Program-made: the position numbers and the translations under genes
Notes under the pieces: model-generated
The model's database searches: none
What the model was told of the DNA's origin: nothing
What the model saw: only the letters and a program-made list of their open reading frames with translations
Shown here: one piece after another, positions 7,731-15,100 of the stretch
Numbering within the stretch: position 1 is the first letter of the stretch
Layout: every line of letters begins with the position of its first letter
Assembly: GCA_002726275.1 (NCBI GenBank)
Contig: PBSO01000006.1
Coordinates: 11,583 to 58,094 of the forward strand
Direction of reading: 5' to 3'
Source: Methanobacteriota archaeon
Lineage (GTDB): Archaea > Thermoplasmatota > Poseidoniia > Poseidoniales > Thalassarchaeaceae
Length of the DNA stretch: 46,512 bases

Positions 7731-8684
7731 TTACCTGCGATTAGTCCATGGCATCAAGAGAGCCTTGACAACATGACTTGCTACCTCGGGATTCTCCCTA
7801 AGTCTCCTAATTCCATATTCGTACCACCTAGTCCCATATGGCACGTATACTCTGGTCAAGTGTCCCTCGGAAGCAAGATTCCTCCTGATGTTCCCCCTCA
7901 CTCCCAACAAGAATTGGAACTCATACCCCGGCCCTTTCCTGCGTACGCCTTCGACGTTGTTGTTAGACAGTCCTCTCTCCCTTAAGGCGTCCAAAGCATA
8001 TTCGATTACCGGTAAATCGTGAGATGCTATTGCAGTGTATGCCCCTTTGTCCAGCATTGATGTGATCGCCCTATTGGTGGCATCGACAATTTCCGAGTAT
8101 TTTGTGTAGGCTATGTCCTCTGGCTCTAGGTAAATTCCCTTGCAAATTCTGAAATCTGACTCACCTCCCAGTGAGTTACATATTGAATCTATGTCGGATT
8201 CAGTCCTATGCAGCCTTCCTTGTAATACAACTCCAATATTTGTTAGGCCCTTTGAATGCATTGCCAACATTACATCAATTGTGTCCTGGGTTACCCTGCT
8301 GTCCTCCATGTCTAGCCTCACATAAGAGCCGCATTCCTGCGCCTTCCTTGTAATTTCCTCGATATTGGAGTAAGCTAATTCTCTATCGATTAGAAGACCG
8401 AAGGCTGTCGGCTTGATCGAAATATCCGCGTTTATCCCCAGTTCCTCTATAGCCCGCAATAGCCGTGTGTACTCCTCGAGGAAAAAATTAGCCTCATCCA
8501 TTGATGTGATTTCTTCACCCAAGACATCGACTGTAAAACAGGCGCCCTCTTTGGAAAGATTCTGCATGGTTGAGATGGCATCAGACATCTCCGATCCGGC
8601 CACATATCTCTTCGCTACTCGCTTAACAATGAACTTGGGAGCTAATGGCATCGATGCCACAATGAGTCGCCCGAACAGTGCCAT
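7731..8684 (-). CDS. Proline dehydrogenase
   Basis: The 317-residue product matches monofunctional proline dehydrogenases: a FAD-binding (beta/alpha)8 barrel with ADISIKPTAFGL, YVRLDMEDS, GVVLQGRLHRT, RICKGIYLEP, and the C-terminal proline-binding motif YVPYGTRWYEYGIRRLRENP. It oxidises proline to pyrroline-5-carboxylate and passes electrons to the quinone pool at the membrane. No pyrroline-5-carboxylate dehydrogenase is seen here, so the second step must be encoded elsewhere. It follows the D-aminoacyl-tRNA deacylase gene by 33 bases on the same strand and may be co-transcribed. With glutamate dehydrogenase in this window, it points to amino acids as carbon and energy sources. Confidence 0.95.
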   Translation of the reverse strand: MALFGRLIVASMPLAPKFIVKRVAKRYVAGSEMSDAISTMQNLSKEGACFTVDVLGEEITSMDEANFFLEEYTRLLRAIEELGINADISIKPTAFGLLIDRELAYSNIEEITRKAQECGSYVRLDMEDSRVTQDTIDVMLAMHSKGLTNIGVVLQGRLHRTESDIDSICNSLGGESDFRICKGIYLEPEDIAYTKYSEIVDATNRAITSMLDKGAYTAIASHDLPVIEYALDALRERGLSNNNVEGVRRKGPGYEFQFLLGVRGNIRRNLASEGHLTRVYVPYGTRWYEYGIRRLRENPEVASHVVKALLMPWTNRR

Positions 8685-8717
8685 CTTACCTCCGAGGAGG
8701 CAGGAGAGCCTTCACGA

Positions 8718-9659
8718 TTACTCTTGTTTCAGGTCCCTCCCCCTTAGCACCGGGACGTTGATTTCCTCGAGATATGCAATCAAGGCGGATCTTTGCCAGC
8801 CTCTGAAAGACTTCCTGTCCAGATGTGCGAAGATTTCGCCACCCGGGAATGCGGAACGAGTTGCACCAATTGCATTAGAGGCTGACTCTTTCCAATTCCC
8901 TCCCGGCCCTCCTGAGCCCCCTTCATTGGTCTCGAATCGGAGTGAGTAATTGGCTAGAACGTGCCCCAGCCAGAAGTTTCCTGATTCAACTACGGCCTTG
9001 TGGCGTGGTGCATAGTGACCGCCCCCAAAGCCGACCATGACCGAGCCACTGCCATCCCATGTTCCTAGCGGTTCACCATCATTCAATCCCAACACATCGC
9101 ATATTACGTTAGACCAAACGGCTGCAACATCTTTCCTATTCCACTCCAATTCAGTCGACCCTATCTCTATGTATAGCGAGGGGGATTCTAGTTTGGGGCC
9201 ATGGTGTGTGGTCTCTATTGTCAAGTCGAATTCCTCATGGAGGCCTTCGTCTCGAGCTAGTTCTAGCATCTTTCTATAGAGGCTGGAGAATCTTGGCGAG
9301 GGAGGTACGACAAAACCCCTCTCCCCCCCTGCAATGCCTGGCGCTCCCAAGGGAGTTTCGCCTGGCAGACCGATGGCGTGCAAAGTAATTGCAGGAGTGT
9401 TCGATGAGGAAACATGTCTAGAAAGAACCAGTATCTCATCGATTTCTTCACCCGTCTCGACCGTGTGGGCGTGATCAATTCCTTCGGCGTGGATGTGAAG
9501 CTGATCGATTTCCAGAATTTGGACTGGCATTCTGGGGTGATTTCGCACTCTCCCATGGGGATACTCCTCCATATCGCCCCAATCTGTTGACTGAATCAAT
9601 GAATGCGCCAAGTTCATTGATGCATCATCGAGAGTCGAACAGAGGATGAGAGTGACCAT
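8718..9659 (-). CDS. dtdA: D-aminoacyl-tRNA deacylase, archaeal DTD2 type
   Basis: The enzyme hydrolyses D-amino acids from mischarged tRNAs. Family motifs are present in order: N-terminal LILCSTLDDASMNLA, LSRHVSSSNTPAITLHAIG, the signature TTHHGPKLESPSLYIEIGS, and GFGGGHYAPRH near the C-terminus. The ORF track begins at 9776, but homology begins at MVTLILCS, so the ATG at 9659 is chosen (313 residues); this also removes an overlap with the divergent gene at 9732. An unusual Gly-rich insert (NEGGSGGPGGNWK) sits in the C-terminal part. It lies just upstream of proline dehydrogenase on the same strand. Confidence 0.93.
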   Translation of the reverse strand: MVTLILCSTLDDASMNLAHSLIQSTDWGDMEEYPHGRVRNHPRMPVQILEIDQLHIHAEGIDHAHTVETGEEIDEILVLSRHVSSSNTPAITLHAIGLPGETPLGAPGIAGGERGFVVPPSPRFSSLYRKMLELARDEGLHEEFDLTIETTHHGPKLESPSLYIEIGSTELEWNRKDVAAVWSNVICDVLGLNDGEPLGTWDGSGSVMVGFGGGHYAPRHKAVVESGNFWLGHVLANYSLRFETNEGGSGGPGGNWKESASNAIGATRSAFPGGEIFAHLDRKSFRGWQRSALIAYLEEINVPVLRGRDLKQE

Positions 9660-9731
9660 GACATGGCAAGGCGAATTACACTTCAATGCTTTGAGCCACA
9701 CCTTGAAGCGAGATGGTTGTGACGAGAGGTC

Positions 9732-10640
9732 ATGGGGGAGATTGGTTTCAATCCTGTGCGAATTGACAAAGGGCATCCGACGTCAGTGATTATTGGTTCA
9801 CTAGGGGAGTTATTGCGGATTGATTCCGAGGGAAACCAATTGGGTGGCATTTCGATTCCGTTTCCATCCCAGCCAACATTTGGAACTGTAAGTTCGGGAA
9901 CATGGATTGGGACTTGGGTTGACAGGGACCTCAGAAAGGCATGTATGGGTGCGACCTCTCTGGAAGGTAATTTATTCGACGGAAAGGGGCGTGATTTCCT
10001 CAGAAACTCTCAGGCCACTGCATCCGATGTGCTGCCTGATTCATACACGTGGTGTAGAGACATAGAAGGTGAGCCCATGGGGGTATCTAGCAATGAGGGG
10101 GCGGTGTTCTTCGCAATTCTGAATACCGGCATTTACAAGATCGATAGTGAAGCAACGGAATTGTGGAGAGCGCCATACCCACAATGGCCGGACTTGCAAG
10201 ATTTCAGGAGGGTCGATTCAATAGCCGAATTGGTCCACACACGGGATGGAGTCGTTATTTGGTCTGAATCAGGGGGAATCTCATTAATTTCAGAAGATGA
10301 TGGAACTACCCTGATGTCAAGGACCCTCAGGTTGCCCGAGAGGATTATCGGTGTCAGACATGACCATAGAGCAGGATGGATGATTATGATGAGCGGCCGT
10401 TATGCCGGAATTTTGAGCGGACTTGATTCGGAGCCAGAGGTTGTGAAATTGCCCGGCCCCGTAATGGATTCTATCGGAACCAGTGAGGGGGACTGGATCT
10501 GGACCGGATGGAGGCACGACGGAAGAATGAAGGATGGAGTTATTGATATCCGAGAAAGGGAAGACATTGGAATCTCGATATTGGGCGACAGAGTATTGAC
10601 CAATAGCGGGGATTGGAGTTTTCACGCCTTCACTGAGTAG
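9732..10640 (+). CDS. Hypothetical protein, possible beta-propeller
   Basis: The 302-residue product has no signal peptide or TM helix. It contains repeated beta-strand-rich segments with WD/PQQ-like character, such as TGIYKIDSEATELWRAP, DGVVIWSESGGISLIS, GWMIMMSGRYAGILSG and GDWIWTGWRHDGRMKDG, which suggests a small cytosolic propeller. No catalytic motif is recognised. It diverges from dtdA with a 72-base spacer and its last 19 bases overlap the eS31 gene on the other strand. The function is unknown. Confidence 0.75.
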   Translation: MGEIGFNPVRIDKGHPTSVIIGSLGELLRIDSEGNQLGGISIPFPSQPTFGTVSSGTWIGTWVDRDLRKACMGATSLEGNLFDGKGRDFLRNSQATASDVLPDSYTWCRDIEGEPMGVSSNEGAVFFAILNTGIYKIDSEATELWRAPYPQWPDLQDFRRVDSIAELVHTRDGVVIWSESGGISLISEDDGTTLMSRTLRLPERIIGVRHDHRAGWMIMMSGRYAGILSGLDSEPEVVKLPGPVMDSIGTSEGDWIWTGWRHDGRMKDGVIDIREREDIGISILGDRVLTNSGDWSFHAFTE

Positions 10641-10801
10641 CCACACTTGCCACAAGACTTCCTGTCACTGTGTACGGCGAGAAAGACCCCGGGTCCGCAA
10701 GTCGGACAAGATTCGCCCCTTTCCAAAACTGCATCCTTTCCTTCTCCATTAATCGTATACTTGGAGTGCTTGGCGTTTTGGTTTGGCGTTCCCTGTGGCA
10801 T
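10622..10801 (-). CDS. rps27ae: Small ribosomal subunit protein eS31 (S27ae)
   Basis: This 59-residue gene is too short for the ORF track. Translation gives MPQGTPNQNAKHSKYTINGE, then CPTCGPGVFLAVHSDRKSC and GKCGYSVKA. The four-cysteine zinc ribbon (CPTCGPGVFLA ... CGKCGY) is the hallmark of eS31/S27ae. Its ATG overlaps the stop of eS24 by one base (TAATG), implying translational coupling. It is the last seen member of the operon rpo7-spt4-eS24-eS31, an arrangement common in archaea. Its 3' end overlaps the convergent hypothetical gene by 19 bases. Confidence 0.95.
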   Translation of the reverse strand: MPQGTPNQNAKHSKYTINGEGKDAVLERGESCPTCGPGVFLAVHSDRKSCGKCGYSVKA

Positions 10802-11157
10802 TATTCATCGCCCCCTTCCTCTTGTGTAGAGTCCTCTTCATTGCCGGCTTCCTCTGCTGATGAATCGCCCTGGTCCCCTTGTCTGAATCGGTTGTGCCTC
10901 TCCACAATATGATTTGGTTCGATAGATGCAGCCTCCTCTGAGCCGTAAATAAGAGCTAGTCCAGTGGTTCGAGGCATTCCATATCTCGTACTGACGTCTT
11001 TGACGAAAACCAGATCTGAGTTAGCACCCGGCTCCATCTTTGTTGCTGCAGAAACCATTTCCTCTAATTTGGGAGTGGGTGTGTTAGGGTGGTCCCAAAC
11101 AAAACGTATCTCAACCCTGTTTAGCAATGGATTGTCCTTCCTTTCAATTACTTGCAT
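10801..11157 (-). CDS. rps24e: Small ribosomal subunit protein eS24
   Basis: The 118-residue product has the eS24 fold signature: QVIERKDNPLLNRVEIRFVW, HPNTPTPKLEEMVSAA, VFVKDVSTRYGMPRTTGLAL and IYGSEEA. An acidic tail (QGDSSAEEAGNEEDSTQEEG) extends beyond the usual ~100 residues, which fits an acid-rich proteome. It lies nine bases downstream of spt4 and is coupled to eS31 by a one-base overlap. Confidence 0.95.
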   Translation of the reverse strand: MQVIERKDNPLLNRVEIRFVWDHPNTPTPKLEEMVSAATKMEPGANSDLVFVKDVSTRYGMPRTTGLALIYGSEEAASIEPNHIVERHNRFRQGDQGDSSAEEAGNEEDSTQEEGGDE

Positions 11158-11165
11158 TATTTCAC

Positions 11166-11369
11166 CTACCTGATGTTGACCTTCAACGCATAATTTCCTG
11201 GCCTAGTTATGTTTAGCCTCTTCGCGACCTCGGATCTCTCTGGGTTGAGAATTACTACGAATCCCTGCCAATCAGTGGTTACAGGGGAATTGGGGCAGGA
11301 ATGACACTGACCTTCTCCGTCCGGGAGAATTGCATTGCAATCTCCGCAAGCGAAGGGCTGCTTTACCAT
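11166..11369 (-). CDS. spt4: Transcription elongation factor Spt4 (RpoE'')
   Basis: The 67-residue product has the Spt4 zinc ribbon ACGDCNAILPDGEGQCHSC and the following strand segment TTDWQGFVVILNPERSEVAK with the C-terminal LNITRPGNYALKVNIR. Spt4 pairs with Spt5 to clamp RNA polymerase and promote elongation. It starts one base after the rpo7 stop. Confidence 0.95.
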   Translation of the reverse strand: MVKQPFACGDCNAILPDGEGQCHSCPNSPVTTDWQGFVVILNPERSEVAKRLNITRPGNYALKVNIR

Positions 11370-11370
11370 A

Positions 11371-11919
11371 CTAATCAGTCTCCTTTAGCCAATCTGCTGC
11401 GCCTAGGCCATCCATTTTACAATTCAAACCAATCTTGCTAGCCCGAGGGTCATTCTGATTGATAGCCTTGGAAACAACTCTGGAGCGCACGTGAGAGCCT
11501 TCCTCGATGTGCTTACCGGTCTGCGAACCCTCGATTCTCCTAACACCCATATTGACCTGGATTGGTTCGTCTAGAATCTGGGATTTGTGAAGTAAAGCCT
11601 CTACTGGCCCTATCCTGACGAAGGCCCCGTACTCAGAAACATCGGAGACGTAGCCATCGACAACCTCGTTGTTCTCCATGTTGAATAGAAGTGCCTTGAA
11701 CTTCACGGCCTGGTAGATTGCACCATCGCCATGAATAATTCTCCCCCTCCCCACGGGCTTGTGGTCAAAGGTAAGGACGGTGTAGTTCTCATCCGAGTCG
11801 AATCTGCCCTCAAAAGCGTCATTCGCCAGACTGTCAATGTGGTCTTCCAAACTGTGGCCCTCTCTGATATACTCAGCTGGGATACGGATAGTGTCCTCTC
11901 GCTCAATTATGCTGTACAT
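11371..11919 (-). CDS. rpo7: DNA-directed RNA polymerase subunit Rpo7 (E')
   Basis: The 182-residue product has an N-terminal RNP-like domain (MYSIIEREDTIRIP ... DGAIYQAVKFKALLFNME) and a C-terminal S1/OB domain (EVVDGYVSDVSEYGAFVRIG ... LLHKSQILDE). Rpo7 forms the polymerase stalk with Rpo4 and binds nascent RNA. It heads the operon. No TATA-like box lies 25 bases before the ATG, but CTTATACAGG about 120 bases upstream could be one, giving a leader of about 95 bases with a strong hairpin. Confidence 0.96.
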   Translation of the reverse strand: MYSIIEREDTIRIPAEYIREGHSLEDHIDSLANDAFEGRFDSDENYTVLTFDHKPVGRGRIIHGDGAIYQAVKFKALLFNMENNEVVDGYVSDVSEYGAFVRIGPVEALLHKSQILDEPIQVNMGVRRIEGSQTGKHIEEGSHVRSRVVSKAINQNDPRASKIGLNCKMDGLGAADWLKETD

Positions 11920-11955
11920 TTTCCTGCCTCAATCGACGGACCACTCCGGCAGCGA

Positions 11956-11979
11956 GGACGGGGGGTTTCCCTCCCGTCC
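11956..11979 (-). promoter_or_regulatory. Strong hairpin in the rpo7 leader
   Basis: GGACGGGAGG and CCCCCCGTCC on the minus strand pair over 10 bp (one G.U) around a 4-base loop, 37 bases before the rpo7 ATG. It sits in a GC-rich 238-base spacer (11920-12157) shared with the divergent surface-protein gene. It could act as an RNA structure controlling the operon or as a DNA site; the sequence alone does not decide. Confidence 0.4.
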
Positions 11980-12036
11980 GTCATCGGCTAAGCCTCTGGA
12001 GGAGAAGTCCGTGCGACCCGGCGACCTGCCGCCCCT

Positions 12037-12046
12037 GTATAAGCGC
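12037..12046. promoter_or_regulatory. TATA-like box, possibly bidirectional
   Basis: TGTATAAGCG on the + strand and CGCTTATACA on the - strand lie between rpo7 and the surface-protein gene at 12158. It is the best TATA candidate for rpo7. A second candidate for the + strand gene is CTCATATTGG at 12076-12085. Confidence 0.35.
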
Positions 12047-12085
12047 AACGGACGAGCGAAAATGGCTGGCGGGACCTCATATTGG

Positions 12086-12104
12086 CTCAGACCGTAGGTC
12101 TGAG
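12086..12104. repeat. Perfect inverted repeat before a surface-protein gene
   Basis: CTCAGACC-GTA-GGTCTGAG is a perfect 8-bp inverted repeat with a 3-base centre. It ends at the first possible start codon (GTG 12104) and directly follows a TATA-like element, the position of a repressor operator, or else it forms a hairpin in the 5' leader. Confidence 0.45.
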
Positions 12105-12157
12105 TGAGAATATGGGGCGAACGTTCAAGTGGGTTACGAAAACCAAATTGGACTCTG

Positions 12158-15100
12158 ATGACGGTAGATGCTGGCAACAAACCCCCCTCCAATAGGGCTG
12201 GAGCGACCTTGGCTGTTTCGATAATGCTGGTCATGTCACTATCTCCAATGCTCATCATGATGACGGATGGAGACGCACTGAATAAAGACTCAGGGGGAAT
12301 GATGACTTCCGTAGATGAGCCTTGGTCTGATGGCGATCAGCCATGGCCACAGCCGGGAAGGACACCGGATAGGGCATCAGTCCCCCCTCACCATGTCCAT
12401 TCCACCGATTCTTCGACAGGGGGCCTCCTGTCGATTGTAGATCCTGCAATTAACTGGGAGTTTGGTTCCGATCAATTAGGCACCGACTCTCTCGGAACGC
12501 CAATTGCTGATTTCTCTTCATCCTTGACCACTGAACCATCCTCTGAGGAGAGGTGCGGAGGAGACTCACTCTACACAATCCTCGTGCAAACAGACCCTTC
12601 ATCCAGTGAAAGTCACATGAAAATTATCGAGGGCGAAGACTCAGATTTAGCGTGGGAGGTGAGCCTTGGGACGACAGAGATGATCAAGTCCTCGCCCGTG
12701 GTTGTGGATTTGGATGACGATGGGAAGCCAGAGGTAATAGTTGCTTATGACCAAAGTGGGACCCTTCATGTTGATGCATGGTCACCAAGGCTATTCTGCT
12801 CGGTTACCGGATGGGACCCCGGTGCAGGTAGTTCGCAGCAACCAATCTGGACATGGGAAGAAGACGACTTGATGATAAGTGGAGACCCTACAAGCACCCT
12901 GAATGGACTTGGTGGCCATAGGCCAACAACTCAACCTTTGCTTGCGGACTTGGATCTTGATGGAGATGCCGAGTTAGTTCTGGCTACGATTAATGAGAAT
13001 AGTGGGGACCCGGTTGTTGTAGCACTAAGCCTCCCCTCGAGCGGGACTCCCTCTACACTTTGGGAGAAGACACTAGACAAGGGGAGTCATCCATCGGACC
13101 CAGCATTTGCACAGACAGATGAGAATACCGGCTATGTTGTCCTGACCACCACTGAACACACCAATGGCGGAATGTGGGTTTGGAGACTTGATTCGACTTC
13201 CGGAGATTCAGGATGGGATGGGCTTAGTTTGAGTAATGTGGACGGAGACTCTGACGTGCCCCACATCAGACTCCCAGGACCCGTAGTAGCAAATCTGGAT
13301 GCCGATGAAACCCCTGAAATCGTTGTTACCATCCCCACTGATGCAGACGGATCTAACACCATAGACGGTGCTGAATTCAGAGGACTAGAGATCAGCACTG
13401 GTTCTGAAATTTGGTCATTTCAGGCAGAAAATGGGTATGCTGACGCACCCCCCATTGTTATCGATACAGATGATGATGGCACGGTAGATAGGGTCTGTTG
13501 GGCCACTTGGTGGCAGACGGCAACAGCTAGACATGGGGTCACTGGCTGTCACGATGTAGATGGCTCTAGTCCAGAGGAGGCTTGGCACCGAGACCTTGAG
13601 CAGAGTAGCGGCGCCCCAAATGACGAGATTGCGGTCTCTCCGCCCTTTTGGATGGATATTGATGGTAGCGGCGAGCCTGAGCTTCTGGTCGCCTACGGTA
13701 GATCCCTTTGGGCGTTCGATGGATCTGAGGGTACTGGATCTGCTATTAACACCGATTGGACCAATGAACTGGAGCTGAATCATCGAACTTGGTCAGCTCC
13801 CGCGATGGCCGACATAGATGGCGATAGGACCCTTGACATCGTCATTGGAAGTAGTGTTGTATCACTTGAGAGGTCTGACGTCAGGCCACTTCTTGATGGC
13901 GGAGGTATAGAGTTGGATCCAACTGCCCCTAGCCCCGGAGAGGAGGTGACTGTGTCTGCATTTATCGAGAACTCTGGGACCGGACCCATAGATTCGGAAT
14001 TCGATGCGGTCCTCTATGCTGACGGAATAGAAATAGGAAGGAGGACATTTACCTCGCTAGAGCCTGTTGAGCCATCGGGATCGGGGTCTTTTGACACATT
14101 CAGTGTTGAATGGTCGGGCCCCCTAGGAGATCATGAGTTCGTGCTGGAGCTAGATAGCTTTGGGAACTTGACCCAGACTAGGACGGACAATGATATCGCT
14201 AGCAAAATAGTGTCTATCGTGCCCACGTATAATGCAACATTCGAAATTCCAACTGAGCCCGTCAGAGTGTCTCCTGGAAGTAGCACTACATCTAGCCCCT
14301 CCGTTAGATCCACGGGAAGGCTCGCAGGGACGTGGTCACTCAGTGTAGATGGTTCTGAACTTCCAGAGGGTTGGACCTGGTCTGACTCCACCCAGGGAGG
14401 AATCAGTAATATCGAGATCGGAGTGGGTCAGACATGGTCACCCGACATTGTCATCACAGCCCCATCAGAAGCCCTAGGTTCGGACTCTGGATACCTATCT
14501 CTGACACTAACTCTTGATGAGGACTCGAACGTTTCTGTTTCTGCAAACCTTCCAATTGAGGCGAATAGGACAAGGGGGCTCTCACTTAGGGGGCCGGACG
14601 GAACGGCACAGAGTAGTGGATATGGGCTGCCAGGGCAGAATGCAGAATCATGGTTCATGGCCGAGAATCTAGGAAATGCCGAAGAAGACCAAATTCTTCT
14701 TTCTTGGGATAGCACTTCCTGGGGTAATGACCTACGACTACACGATACAGGAGGTTCCGAAAGGTCGGCATTGATACTGGGCCCTGGGGAGAAGCTGGCC
14801 CTAGTGGCAACTCTCGATGTCCCCTTGGATGCCCCTGCAGGAGATTCAGTTAGCACACCCTTGACAATGTGTGTTGGCACGGGAACGGAAGAAGAGACAT
14901 GTCAAACTATCCAATTGACCTTCCATTCCTCAAACGTGGTTTCTGGCAATCACATCAGAAGTGTCCCCTCGAATGGACTTGAATGGTCTGTGATTTCTGA
15001 AATGCCCTCCGACAGCGGGACTGTCACATGGTCCCTTTCTGAAATGGGGATGGCGATGCCAGGGTGGTCTTGGGCGGGAACTGGTGACCTCTCGGTTTCG

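Noticed and set aside
9660-9776. N-terminal extension of dtdA up to 9776.
   Set aside because: Family homology starts at MVTLILCS (9659), and the extension would overlap the divergent gene at 9732.
11990-12030. GGAGGAGAAGTCCGTGCGAC resembles the RNase P RNA CR-I motif (GAGGAAAGUCC).
   Set aside because: No matching CR-V (ACAGAA-type) or other conserved RNase P elements follow within the next 300 bases, and coding sequence starts soon after.
11929-12258. 109-residue minus-strand ORF in the rpo7 spacer.
   Set aside because: It runs antisense into the signal-peptide region of the surface-protein gene, shows no motif, and looks like a GC-driven shadow.
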